Assembly (NCBI RefSeq): GCF_965278975.1
Contig: NZ_OZ257126.1
Span: forward strand, 3,720,001 to 3,784,000
DNA from: Ferrovibrio sp965278975
GTDB taxonomy: Bacteria; Pseudomonadota; Alphaproteobacteria; Ferrovibrionales; Ferrovibrionaceae
DNA length: 64,000 bases
Direction of reading: 5' to 3'
The notes below the pieces were generated by a model that was not told the origin of the DNA, made no database searches, and worked only from the letters and a program-made list of their open reading frames with translations. Position 1 is the stretch's first letter, and each line of letters starts with the position of its first letter. Position numbers and translations under genes: made by a program. Of the stretch, positions 1 through 8,527 are shown piece by piece.

Positions 1-699
1 CCGCCGGCTTTGCCGACCCTGCCGTCCAATGAGGATGAGGCGATTGCCATCGGCGACAAGGAGAATCCCGAATTGCAGGCGGCGCAGTTCCGCGAGCTTT
101 CGGCCCGCGCCGATGTACGCGCGGCTTCCGGCGCGCTGCTGCCCAGCGTGTCGCTGAATGCCTCGGCCGTCCGCACCACGGAGCAGAGCCGCGCCGATCT
201 GGACCTCAACACCGCCCGCGCTGGCATTCAGGTGACGGTACCGCTGTATGAGGCCGGCGGCGTCTACAGCCAGACCCGCCAGCGCAAGCAGACCTTCAAC
301 CAGCGCCGCATCCAGGTGGACGAGCAGCGCCGCCTGGTGCGCCAGAGCGTCACCCAGGCCTGGGAAAACCTCAACACCGCTCGCTCCAACATCAACGCCC
401 GCAAGGCGCAGGTGCAGGCCTCGCGTATCGCCCTTGAGGGCGTGCAGCAGGAAGCCGAGGTCGGTTCGCGCACCACGCTGGATGTGCTGGACGCGGAGCA
501 GGAATACCTCGACGCCCAGGTGGCGCAGGTGCGCGCGGAGCGTGACGAGTATGTTGCCGGCTTCGTGCTCTACTCGGCGGTGGGCCGTCTCTCGGCCCGT
601 AATCTGGCTCTGCCGGTGCAACTCTACGATCCGGCCGAGAACTACAGCCGGGTGCGCGACCTGTGGTTTGGCACCGATGGCGGGCTTGACGTCGAATAA
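1..699 (+). CDS. TolC-family outer membrane efflux protein, C-terminal part
   Basis: The reading frame is open from base 1, so the N-terminus lies outside the window. The visible 233 residues are mostly amphipathic helix typical of the TolC/OEP family: a beta-strand-like stretch with alternating small residues, long Gln/Arg-rich helices, and the near-terminal pattern TTLDVLDAEQEYLDAQV that is characteristic of the second TolC repeat. TolC proteins form trimeric outer-membrane channels for type I secretion or RND efflux. The partner inner-membrane genes are not visible, so which pump or secretion system it serves cannot be told. The tail after about residue 200 (PVQLYDPAENYSRVRDLWFG) is a usual TolC C-terminal extension. 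Confidence 0.9.
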   Translation, partial: PPALPTLPSNEDEAIAIGDKENPELQAAQFRELSARADVRAASGALLPSVSLNASAVRTTEQSRADLDLNTARAGIQVTVPLYEAGGVYSQTRQRKQTFNQRRIQVDEQRRLVRQSVTQAWENLNTARSNINARKAQVQASRIALEGVQQEAEVGSRTTLDVLDAEQEYLDAQVAQVRAERDEYVAGFVLYSAVGRLSARNLALPVQLYDPAENYSRVRDLWFGTDGGLDVE

Positions 700-908
700 T
701 CGCAGATTTTCGGCGAAGGCCTTGCAGTATCGGGAAAAACGCCTTAACCCGGTTTAACAGTTCGGTTATCTTTTGCAGGCATATCATGGTGCTGACGAGT
801 CGGTGTAACCGGCTGGTCGGCACCGTTTCGTGCCGCTAGCCGCGCTACAGGCAGGTTCAAGCAGCCGAACCGGGGAGTATTCCCCGCGACGGGAAGATCG
901 GGCAGGGG

Positions 909-1550
909 ATGAGCGACCCTAAGGCAGGGCAGAGCGAACCGACAATGGAGGAGATTCTCGCCTCCATCCGTCGGATCATTTCCGAGGATGGGGCCGAGAA
1001 CGCTGCTGCGCCGGCGCCTGAGCCCGAACCTGTAGCCGCTGCCCCGGAACCCGAGCCGGAACCGCCGCCGCCCGAGCCGGAACCCGAACCCGAGCCCGAA
1101 CCGGAGCCGGAGCCCGAGGCACCGCCGCCGCCACCTCCGCCACCCCCGCCGCCGCCCCGCATGGCGATGCCGGAGCCGGAGGAGGAATACGAGCCGCCGC
1201 CTCCGCCACCACCCCCGCCGCCGCGCCGTAGGCCCCCGCCGCCGCCGCGCGAGGAAATCTACGACCTCACCGATGTGGTGCGCGACGACGAGTATGATGC
1301 TCTCGTCTCGCAGCCGACGGCGACCCGCGCCGCCAGCCATCTTGGTACGCTGGCCGGTGCCGTTGCCGGCGGTCGTGCCATGGGCCTGGGCAACGGCCAG
1401 CGCACGCTGGAAGAACTGGTGAAGGAATTGCTGCGCCCGATGCTGAAGGAATGGCTCGACGCGCATCTCGCCACCATCGTACAGCGCATCGTTGAGCGCG
1501 AGGTGGCCCGCCTGACCATTCAGGCGGAAGAGGAACAGGATCACCTCTAA
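909..1550 (+). CDS. PopZ-like polar organising protein (DUF2497 family)
   Basis: 213 aa with the three-part layout of alphaproteobacterial PopZ/DUF2497 proteins. An N-terminal helix (about 13-28, EEILASIRRIISED) is the partner-binding region. A very Pro/Glu-rich linker (about 30-125) contains long runs of Pro separated by Glu-Pro repeats. A C-terminal helical oligomerisation part (about 165-205) contains LRPMLKEWLDAHL and IVQRIVEREVARL. In Caulobacter PopZ forms polar condensates that anchor the chromosome via ParB. The family call is from sequence pattern; polar function here is inferred. It is followed by valS, the usual neighbour of DUF2497 genes in this class. Confidence 0.85.
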   Translation: MSDPKAGQSEPTMEEILASIRRIISEDGAENAAAPAPEPEPVAAAPEPEPEPPPPEPEPEPEPEPEPEPEAPPPPPPPPPPPPRMAMPEPEEEYEPPPPPPPPPPRRRPPPPPREEIYDLTDVVRDDEYDALVSQPTATRAASHLGTLAGAVAGGRAMGLGNGQRTLEELVKELLRPMLKEWLDAHLATIVQRIVEREVARLTIQAEEEQDHL

Positions 1551-1570
1551 ATCCGCCGCAATGGTGCTCT

Positions 1571-1605
1571 CCGGGCTAGACTGACTGGCCCGGATCGTCT
1601 TTTAT
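1571..1605 (+). terminator. Weak intrinsic terminator after the PopZ-like gene
   Basis: A 6-bp GC stem CCGGGC (1571-1576) pairs with GCCCGG (1588-1593) across an 11-nt loop and is followed by a T-rich run (TCTTTTATTT). It sits between the PopZ-like stop and the valS start, so it may separate the two transcripts. Confidence 0.45.
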
Positions 1606-1635
1606 TTGCGCCCATTTTTGCCCCCGAGTTGGACC

Positions 1636-4278
1636 ATGCTGGACAAGACCTATCAGCCGCAATCCGTGGAACAGCGCCTCTATGAGGCCTGGGAGCAGGC
1701 TGGCGCCTTCAAGCCCGCCGCCAAGTCCGGCAAGCCCTACACAATTGCCCTGCCGCCGCCGAACGTCACCGGCAGCCTGCATATGGGCCATGCGCTGAAT
1801 CATACGCTGCAGGATGTGCTGATCCGCTTCGAGCGCATGCGTGGCCGTGCCGCCCTGTGGCAGCCCGGCACCGACCATGCTGGCATCGCGACGCAGATGG
1901 TGGTGGAGCGCCAGCTTGCCGCCAAGCAGATGAACCGCCATGACATGGGCCGCACCGCGTTCCTGGAACGCGTGTGGGAATGGAAGGCGGAATCCGGCGG
2001 CATGATCACCGGCCAGCAGCGCCGCCTGGGCGAAAGCTGCGACTGGAGCCGTGAACGCTTCACCATGGACGAGGGCCTGAGCGCCGCCGTGCGCAAGGTG
2101 TTCGTCGAGCTTTACCGCGATGGCCTGATCTACAAGGACAAGCGGCTGGTCAACTGGGACCCGAAGCTGCTGACGGCGATTTCGGACCTGGAAGTCGAGC
2201 AGCACGAAGTGCGCTCGCATCTGTGGTATTTCAAATATCCGCTGGAAGGCCGCGACGGCGAATTCATCACCGTTGCCACCACGCGCCCGGAAACCATGCT
2301 CGGCGATACTGGCATCGCGGTGCACCCGGAAGATGAACGCTACAAGCACCTGATCGGCAGTTATGCCATCCTGCCGCTGGTCGGTCGCCGCATCCCGATT
2401 GTCGGCGACGAGTATTCCGACCCGGCCAAGGGTTCGGGCGCGGTGAAGATGACGCCGGCGCATGACTTCAACGACTTTGAAGTCGGCAAGCGCCATGGCC
2501 TGGAGATGATCAACATCTTCGACAAGCATGCGCATCTCAACGATGCCGTGCCGGAAGCCTATCGCGGCATGGAGCGGTTCGCCGCCCGCAAGAAGGTCGT
2601 CGCCGATCTGGAAGCCCTGGAACTGGTCGAGAAGATCGAGCCGAACACCCATATGGTGCCGCATGGCGACCGCTCGCAGGTGGTGATCGAGCCGTGGCTG
2701 ACCGAGCAGTGGTATGTCAACGCCGAAGTGCTGGCGAAGCCTGCCATCGAAGCGGTGGAGAAGGGCGATATCCAGTTCGTGCCCAAGAGCTGGGACAAGA
2801 CGTATTTCGAATGGATGCGCAACATCCAGCCCTGGTGCATCTCGCGTCAGCTCTGGTGGGGCCATCAGATCCCGGCCTGGTATGGCCCGGATGGCACGGT
2901 GTTCGTTGCCTATGACGAAGCCGAGGCGCAGGCCCAGGCCGACAGGCATTACGGCAAGGCGGAAACGCTGACCCGCGATGAGGATGTGCTCGATACCTGG
3001 TTCTCTTCCGCGCTGTGGCCGTTCTCGACGCTCGGTTGGCCGGAACCGACCGACATCCTCAAGGCGCATTATCCGAACGACGTGCTGGTCACCGGCTTCG
3101 ACATCATTTTCTTCTGGGTTGCCCGGATGATCATGATGGGCCTGCATTTCACCAAGGAAGTGCCCTTCCGCACGGTGTATATCCATGCCCTGGTCCGCGA
3201 CGAGAAGGGCCAGAAGATGTCGAAGTCGAAGGGCAACGTGCTTGACCCGCTCGACCTGATCGACAAGTTCGGCGCCGATGCGCTGCGTTTCGCGTTGTCG
3301 ATCTTTGCCGCTCAAGGGCGTGACGTGAAGATGTCGGAGAGCCGCGTTGAGGGCTACCGCAACTTCGCCACCAAACTGTGGAATGCTTCGCGCTTCGCCG
3401 AGATGAATGAATGCGCGCTGCCTGCCGGTTTCGATCCGGCGGCAGTGCAGCAGACCGTGAACCGCTGGATCATCGGTCGGCTGGGCCGCGCCGCGCGCGA
3501 GACCACGGCGGCGATTGAAGCCTACAAGTTCAACGAGGCCGCCGGTGCGCTCTACCAGTTCACCTGGTCGGTGTTCTGCGACTGGTATCTCGAACTGATC
3601 AAGCCGGTGCTGATGGGCGAGGATGGCCCGGCCAAGGCCGAGACGCGGGCCACCTGCGCCTATGTGCTGCGGCAGTTGATCCACCTGCTGCATCCGTTCA
3701 TGCCGTTCATCACGGAAGAACTCTGGGAACAGCTTTTCGACGGCAAGAGCCAAGGCTTCCTGATGCTGCGCGACTGGCCCACGGATGGCGCCCGCGCCGA
3801 CGATGCGGCCGCCACTGCCGAGATCGACTGGCTGATCCGCCTGATCGAAGGCGTGCGCACGGCGCGCAGCGAACTCAACGTGCCGGCGGCGGCGAAGATC
3901 GCGCTGATCGTCAATGGCGGCGGCGCCGATGTCGCGGCGCGGCTGGATCGCCATGCCGACCCGATCAAGCGCCTGGCGCGCATCGAGACGATCACGCTGG
4001 AGCAACCGGTGCCGCAGGGTTCGGCCCGCGTGGTGCTGGATGATGCCACCCTGATCCTGCCGCTGGCCGATGTGATCGACATTGCCAAGGAGCGCGCGCG
4101 TCTGGCCAAGGAGCGCGACAAGGCACTGGCCGAGATTACCAAGATCGACGCCAAGCTTGGCGATGCCACCTTCATGTCACGGGCGCCGGAAGCCGTGGTG
4201 GAAGAGCAGCGCGAACGCCGCGTGGTGCAAGGCGCGCTGGCCGAGAAGCTCGGCGAAGCCCTGGCGCAATTGGGGTGA
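1636..4278 (+). CDS. valS: Valyl-tRNA synthetase
   Basis: Class I aminoacyl-tRNA synthetase of 880 aa that charges tRNA-Val with valine in the cytoplasm. The ATG at 1636 (MLDKTYQPQ) is preferred over in-frame upstream codons because the family begins there. Visible signatures are the HIGH motif HMGH at residues 49-52 within PPPNVTGSLHMGHALN, the KMSKS loop (KMSKSKGNVLDP, about residue 527), the CP1 editing domain with TTRPETMLGDT, and a C-terminal coiled-coil arm (KERARLAKERDKALAEI). Full length; the stop is separated by a single base from the next start. Confidence 0.97.
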   Translation: MLDKTYQPQSVEQRLYEAWEQAGAFKPAAKSGKPYTIALPPPNVTGSLHMGHALNHTLQDVLIRFERMRGRAALWQPGTDHAGIATQMVVERQLAAKQMNRHDMGRTAFLERVWEWKAESGGMITGQQRRLGESCDWSRERFTMDEGLSAAVRKVFVELYRDGLIYKDKRLVNWDPKLLTAISDLEVEQHEVRSHLWYFKYPLEGRDGEFITVATTRPETMLGDTGIAVHPEDERYKHLIGSYAILPLVGRRIPIVGDEYSDPAKGSGAVKMTPAHDFNDFEVGKRHGLEMINIFDKHAHLNDAVPEAYRGMERFAARKKVVADLEALELVEKIEPNTHMVPHGDRSQVVIEPWLTEQWYVNAEVLAKPAIEAVEKGDIQFVPKSWDKTYFEWMRNIQPWCISRQLWWGHQIPAWYGPDGTVFVAYDEAEAQAQADRHYGKAETLTRDEDVLDTWFSSALWPFSTLGWPEPTDILKAHYPNDVLVTGFDIIFFWVARMIMMGLHFTKEVPFRTVYIHALVRDEKGQKMSKSKGNVLDPLDLIDKFGADALRFALSIFAAQGRDVKMSESRVEGYRNFATKLWNASRFAEMNECALPAGFDPAAVQQTVNRWIIGRLGRAARETTAAIEAYKFNEAAGALYQFTWSVFCDWYLELIKPVLMGEDGPAKAETRATCAYVLRQLIHLLHPFMPFITEELWEQLFDGKSQGFLMLRDWPTDGARADDAAATAEIDWLIRLIEGVRTARSELNVPAAAKIALIVNGGGADVAARLDRHADPIKRLARIETITLEQPVPQGSARVVLDDATLILPLADVIDIAKERARLAKERDKALAEITKIDAKLGDATFMSRAPEAVVEEQRERRVVQGALAEKLGEALAQLG

Positions 4279-4279
4279 C

Positions 4280-4705
4280 ATGACGCTCGGGTCCGATGAT
4301 GCCGATCTGCTGGAAGCCGCGCGCGACCTGATCCGGCGGCGCTATGCCGTCGGCCGGCATCATATCGCGGCAGCCCTGCGTACGCGTTCGGGCAAGATCG
4401 TCACCGGCCTGCATCTCGATACCTATGTCGGCCGGGCTTCCGTCTGTGCGGAAGCGGTGGCGGTGGGCCAGGCGATGGCTGACGGCGCCGGCAAGGACGA
4501 TCCGATCACCGCCATCGTCTCGGTGCGGCATCCGCGCCCGACCGAAGCCAACCAGCAGATTCAGGTGGTGGCGCCCTGCGGCATCTGCCGCGAGATGCTG
4601 CGTGATTTCGCGCCCGAAGCACGCGTGATCCTGGATGTGGAAGGCAGCCTGCGCGCCTACAGCACCGCGGACTTGCTGCCGCTGAAATACCACCGCCAGC
4701 CTTGA
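4280..4705 (+). CDS. Cytidine deaminase-like zinc enzyme (CDA/blasticidin-S deaminase type)
   Basis: 141 aa starting at the ATG one base after the valS stop, so probably translated from the same message. It carries both zinc signatures of the cytidine deaminase superfamily: CAEAVAVG (Zn ligand Cys plus catalytic Glu) and PCGICREML (the PCxxC ligands). The small size and lack of a second domain fit homotetrameric CDA or blasticidin-S-deaminase-like proteins that hydrolyse the exocyclic amino group of (deoxy)cytidine or analogues. The substrate cannot be decided from sequence alone. Confidence 0.85.
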   Translation: MTLGSDDADLLEAARDLIRRRYAVGRHHIAAALRTRSGKIVTGLHLDTYVGRASVCAEAVAVGQAMADGAGKDDPITAIVSVRHPRPTEANQQIQVVAPCGICREMLRDFAPEARVILDVEGSLRAYSTADLLPLKYHRQP

Positions 4706-4740
4706 GGCGGGGCGTTACGCCCAGTCTTTCCAGTTTTCTT

Positions 4741-4809
4741 TGTCACTCTCGCGAAAGCGAGAGTCCCATTCTGTTATGAAATGGGATACCCGCTTTCGCG
4801 GGTATGACA
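4741..4809. repeat. REP-like nested palindrome between convergent genes
   Basis: The 69-bp element is bounded by TGTCA and TGACA and has a central pair TCCCATT/AATGGGA. Each arm is itself a hairpin: ACTCTCGC-GAAA-GCGAGAGT (4745-4764) and TACCCGC-TTTC-GCGGGTA (4787-4804). The two stems differ from each other but each pairs internally. It lies between the convergent deaminase and dipeptidase genes and may also act as a bidirectional terminator. Confidence 0.75.
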
Positions 4810-4822
4810 CATTCAAGAAAAA

Positions 4823-6247
4823 TCACCCGCCAACCGTAGCGGCAAAGACGCGGGCGTAATTGCCGCCGAGGATTTTCTGCACGTCCGCCGGCTTGAAGCC
4901 GATGCCCAGCAGCGCATTGGCGAGGTTCGGCAGTTCGGTGTAGCTGTCGAAGGTGGAAGCGCCGACAAGGCCCATCATGTCGGTGCCGATGCCGACATAA
5001 TCGACGCCGATCAGTTCGGCCACACGCGCGATCCCGGTAGCTAGTTCGGCCATGGTGGCGTAGATGCCGCTGGGCGGCCAGATGCCGATCACGCCGCGCG
5101 TGGCGGCGATGAAGCGGGCATGTTCGCGCGAAATCTGCCGGCTGGTCGGGCCGGGCTTGATGGTCATCGAGGTATGCGACAGCACCAGCGGCTTAGCGGT
5201 GATATCGGCCACCTGGCGCACCATGTTCATCGGTGCATGGGCCACATCCACCACGATGCCAAGCTGGTTGCAGCGTTTCACCACGTCGGCGCCGAAAGCC
5301 GTGAGGCCGCCATGCACGGCGGGTTCGGTCTGGATATCGCCGAGTTCGTTCGGGCGGTAATGCGTCAATTGCAGGTGGCGCAATTGCCAGCGCGTATAGG
5401 CTTCGTCCAGCCGCTCCAATCTGCCTTCGAGGAAATCCGCGCCTTCGCTGGCGATGATCACGCCGGGATTATCGGGCCGCGTTGCCGCCAGTTCGGACGC
5501 CGTGGTGATGATTTTCAGCCCCTGCGCCTTGGCGAGCGCCTGGGCGCGCGGAAACGACTTGGTGGCGAAGCCATAGAGTTCGCCGGGCTTGGGATCACGG
5601 AAGGGCTTGATCTGGCCATTGGCAACCCGGGTCACGGGCGTATCCGCCACCACGGTAAGGCAGACCACAGCCATGCCGCCTTCGCGCATCGGCTCGGCCA
5701 GCGGTGAAAAAGGTGCCGCTTCCTCGGTGCGGCGCAGGCCGATCAGCGAACCGCCATGGCTGTGGATGTCGATGGTCGGCAGGGCGGTGAGCAGCGCGCG
5801 CATTTCGGTTGCCGGCAGGGCGGGGGCCGCTGCCTGGGCAGCCTCCGGCCGCCAGGCGGAAAGCCCGAGCAGGGCGCCGCCACCGGCCAGCATGGCGCGG
5901 CGGGTGAAGCCGGGATGCGGTGCGGCTTCCAGCGGGTCGGCAACCGGGCTGGCCTGGCGGAGCTGGAAGCGCCAGTCATCGGGATCATCGCCGGGCAGGC
6001 GTCGCCATTCGCCACGCAGCCGCAGGCGCGGCATATCCAGGCGCAGCGGCAGGGCGGCCAGCACTTCCACGCGCCGCGCCGGATCGCGCGGCAGATGCGC
6101 GGCGCAGCAGCCGGGTTCATCCGTGAGGGCGAAATAGTCGCTGCGTTCTGGCCCATCCAGGCCGAGGCACCAGCCTTCCAGTTCCACCCAGGTGCCGTGC
6201 AGGCCTTCGGTGCGGCCCGCGCGGATATCCTCCCAGCCGATGCGCAT
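4823..6247 (-). CDS. Membrane dipeptidase (peptidase M19) with N-terminal extension and internal Tat-like signal
   Basis: 474 aa. Residues from about 155 onward form the M19 (renal dipeptidase-like) TIM-barrel metallopeptidase: PTIDIHSHGG for the first metal site, LTHYRPNELGD, VDVAHAP, LSHTSM and YVGIGTDMMGL. M19 enzymes hydrolyse dipeptides using two zinc ions. Unusually, a twin-arginine-like signal (RRAML at 116-120, a hydrophobic stretch to about 131, then AAQAAAP) is internal, after about 110 residues of a soluble domain rich in Trp/Asp/Leu. No clear internal start or ribosome-binding site was found, so this looks like a fusion of a small upstream domain to an exported dipeptidase. Confidence 0.85.
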   Translation of the reverse strand: MRIGWEDIRAGRTEGLHGTWVELEGWCLGLDGPERSDYFALTDEPGCCAAHLPRDPARRVEVLAALPLRLDMPRLRLRGEWRRLPGDDPDDWRFQLRQASPVADPLEAAPHPGFTRRAMLAGGGALLGLSAWRPEAAQAAAPALPATEMRALLTALPTIDIHSHGGSLIGLRRTEEAAPFSPLAEPMREGGMAVVCLTVVADTPVTRVANGQIKPFRDPKPGELYGFATKSFPRAQALAKAQGLKIITTASELAATRPDNPGVIIASEGADFLEGRLERLDEAYTRWQLRHLQLTHYRPNELGDIQTEPAVHGGLTAFGADVVKRCNQLGIVVDVAHAPMNMVRQVADITAKPLVLSHTSMTIKPGPTSRQISREHARFIAATRGVIGIWPPSGIYATMAELATGIARVAELIGVDYVGIGTDMMGLVGASTFDSYTELPNLANALLGIGFKPADVQKILGGNYARVFAATVGG

Positions 6248-6307
6248 TGCGTCTCCCCCGGTTCGCGGGTGATTATGCGGTCAAGCAAGCACAGAGGAAA
6301 CCAAACA

Positions 6308-6685
6308 ATGAGTAACCGCCCGGAACAGGACATTCTCGCCGTGGTGCAGACCTATCTCGATGGTCTGTATGAAGGTGATACGAGTAAGCTGGCGCAGGCC
6401 TTCCATCCGGCGGCGCATCTCTACTGCACCACGGGCAACACCCTGGTGAATGTGGACCAGCAGCAGTGGTATGACCTGGTGAATTCCCGCCCCTCGGCCA
6501 AGTCCAAGGGCCAGGGCCGCGAAATGGAGCGTGTGCTGCTGCTCGATGTCACCGGGCCAAACACCGCCCTGGTGAAGCTGAATTGCGCCATCCTGCCGCG
6601 TCTGTTCACCGACTATCTGAACTTCGTGCTGCTCGATGGCCGCTGGCAGATCATTTCGAAGGTTTACCACTTCGAGACGGTTTAG
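6308..6685 (+). CDS. NTF2-like/lumazine-binding-type protein
   Basis: 125 aa, ATG at 6308. The fold is suggested by the opening helix DILAVVQTYLDGLYEGDTSKLAQAFHP, then alternating strands ending in FVLLDGRWQIISKVYHFE, the classic layout of NTF2-like proteins annotated as putative lumazine-binding (SnoaL/DUF4440 relatives). These are small cone-shaped proteins that bind or isomerise small ligands, and the ligand is unknown here. It is divergent from the M19 gene with about 60 bp between, so the two probably share a control region. Confidence 0.7.
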   Translation: MSNRPEQDILAVVQTYLDGLYEGDTSKLAQAFHPAAHLYCTTGNTLVNVDQQQWYDLVNSRPSAKSKGQGREMERVLLLDVTGPNTALVKLNCAILPRLFTDYLNFVLLDGRWQIISKVYHFETV

Positions 6686-6786
6686 CCCGGTTTTCGGGCT
6701 GCAATGCCCAAGTGATTCCATAGTCGGGCCACAAAGCGGCCCCAATCTCGCGGGAACCTCAGGCCATCCAATCAAGGAGGATGGCC

Positions 6787-7188
6787 ATGCGTGCTGTTGC
6801 CCTGATAACCACCCTGATGCTGGCTTTGCCGGTTGCTGCTTTCGCGCAGGAGCGTGCGGAACCGCGCCAAATCCCGGGCCAGACTGTCGTGTTTTTCTCC
6901 GAGCAGTCGGCGGGCCTGAGCGATCTGGCGCAGCGTGTGCTGGATACCCAGGTGGCGCTGCTCAACGATGCCGAACTGACCCTGACCGGCGAAGCCTCGC
7001 TGGATGAAGGCGATGAGGCCGTGCTGCTGAGCCTGGCGCGTGCCGAGGCGGTGCGCGACTACCTGCTGGCGCGCGGCGTCGAGCCGGGTCATGTCGCCCT
7101 GGGCGGCAGCCGCATCAGCCTGCCGGGCCAAGGTGGCCCGATGGTGAGCGCCGAACTGCGCCCGCGCCAGGCATTGCTGCTGAATTGA
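6787..7188 (+). CDS. Small secreted OmpA-like protein
   Basis: 133 aa from the ATG at 6787. The alternative ATG at 6781 abuts the AAGGAGG Shine-Dalgarno (6774-6780), whereas 6787 gives correct spacing. An N-terminal signal peptide (MRAVALITTLMLALPVAAFA) is followed by about 110 residues whose middle resembles the OmpA/MotB peptidoglycan-binding fold: strand TLTGEAS, helix LSLARAEAVRDYLLARGVEP, strand HVALGGSR. The usual Asp and Arg ligands of OmpA_C are not clearly conserved, so peptidoglycan binding is uncertain. It ends 2 bp from the convergent MFS gene. Confidence 0.65.
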   Translation: MRAVALITTLMLALPVAAFAQERAEPRQIPGQTVVFFSEQSAGLSDLAQRVLDTQVALLNDAELTLTGEASLDEGDEAVLLSLARAEAVRDYLLARGVEPGHVALGGSRISLPGQGGPMVSAELRPRQALLLN

Positions 7189-7189
7189 G

Positions 7190-8404
7190 CTATCGCGCGA
7201 CAGTGACGCGGCGGATGCCGAATACCGTGAGCGTGGTGGCGGCGAACATCGCTGCGGAAAGCACCAGCACATGCTGCGGCGCGCCGTGGTCGAGCAGCAG
7301 CCCGACCGCCAGCGGCGCCATCGCCGAGCCGGCATCCAGCCCGGAATAGACAAACCCGAAAACCCGGCCGGATGCCCCCTTGGGCGCAGCGGCGCGCACG
7401 ATCAGGTCACGCGACGGCGTGGTGCTGCCTTGCAGGAAGCCGGCCGTGGCAATTGCCGCCACCAGCAGCAGACCCGGCAGGTCGAGGCGTGACACCAGCA
7501 GCAGCAGGCCGGCGGCGCTGAGCAGGCCGAAGACGACAATCTTGCCCGGCGGAATGCCGCGATCCGCCGCCACGCCGCCCAGCATCACACCGGCGGAAGC
7601 GCCGAGCAGAAAGCCAGTGAGCGCCGTGGTGGCCAGCGTGAGCGGCGTGCCATGCAGCGCATCCAGCGTGGTCGGCAGGAAATTCTGGATCGCCACCAGG
7701 CCGATGGCGAGCAGCAGGAAATAGCTGAAGCAGACCAGCACCGGCAGGCTGAGCAAGGGTACCGCGCTGTTTCCGCCCGCCGCGCGGTTTTTTGCACTCA
7801 CATCCTCGGCCAGGCGGTCGCGGCCGAGCAACAGTAGCACCAGGATGCCGAAGCCAACCACGGCAGCCAGAGCCAGCGCGCCGCGCCAGCCGACCAGCAG
7901 CGCGGCGCCGGCCATCAGCGGCGGCGCCAGGGCCCAGCCGAGATTGCCGCCCAGTGTGTGCGAGCCATAGGCGCGGCCGAGCCGGTTCTGGTTCACCGAG
8001 GCATTGAGGATCGAGTAATCGGCGGGATGAAACACGCTGTTGCCGGCGCCCGCCAGCAGCGCGATGGGAAACAGCATCCAGAAGCTTGGCGCCAGGCCAT
8101 AGAGCAGGATGCCGGCGCAATAGAGGCCGAGGCCGCCAAGCAGCACGTTGCGCGCGCCAATGCGGTCGACCAGGAAACCCGCCGGTGTCTGCAACAGGCC
8201 GGACGTGACATAGAACACCGTCATCACCGCGCCAAGCTGGGTGTAGCTGACCTGGAAGTCATCCTTCAGCAGCGGGAACAGGCTCGGCAGCACAAGCTGG
8301 AAGAAGTGGCTGATGCCATGCGCCACGCCGATCAGTGCCATCACCTGCACATCACGGAAGGGAAGCTCCGGCTTCTGGCCGGCGGGAAGGGCGAGGTCGG
8401 TCAT
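7190..8404 (-). CDS. MFS transporter
   Basis: 404 aa from the ATG at 8404 (MTDLALPAGQKPE); in-frame ATGs at 8431 and 8518 would add residues unlike a membrane protein start. About 12 hydrophobic segments are visible with the MFS loop motif GFLVDRIGARNVLLGG between TM2 and TM3 and a conserved ISHFFQLVLPSLFPLLKDDF in TM1. The pattern resembles the FSR-like group of drug/metabolite exporters, but the substrate is not predictable. It is divergent from the solute-binding protein gene with about 120 bp between. Confidence 0.85.
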   Translation of the reverse strand: MTDLALPAGQKPELPFRDVQVMALIGVAHGISHFFQLVLPSLFPLLKDDFQVSYTQLGAVMTVFYVTSGLLQTPAGFLVDRIGARNVLLGGLGLYCAGILLYGLAPSFWMLFPIALLAGAGNSVFHPADYSILNASVNQNRLGRAYGSHTLGGNLGWALAPPLMAGAALLVGWRGALALAAVVGFGILVLLLLGRDRLAEDVSAKNRAAGGNSAVPLLSLPVLVCFSYFLLLAIGLVAIQNFLPTTLDALHGTPLTLATTALTGFLLGASAGVMLGGVAADRGIPPGKIVVFGLLSAAGLLLLVSRLDLPGLLLVAAIATAGFLQGSTTPSRDLIVRAAAPKGASGRVFGFVYSGLDAGSAMAPLAVGLLLDHGAPQHVLVLSAAMFAATTLTVFGIRRVTVAR

Positions 8405-8527
8405 GCTGATGCAGTGGGGTGGCGTTTCCATCCCGGCTTTACCGCCGGTTGCATGCAATCTAACGCTTTTTGCTGGAAAACACAGCTTTGGTTGTGAATT
8501 TGATGAGATGATCAACAAAGTTCACTT

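Noticed and set aside
1030..1260. Pro/Glu repeat tract in the PopZ-like gene as a possible DNA repeat element
   Set aside because: It is the normal acidic, proline-rich linker of the family and is in frame throughout.
1576..4005. 809-aa frame antisense to valS, and 29898-32939 (1013 aa) antisense to the ejection protein
   Set aside because: High GC leaves few stop codons on opposite strands; these frames are His/Arg/Gln-rich shadows without domains and lie fully across well-supported genes.
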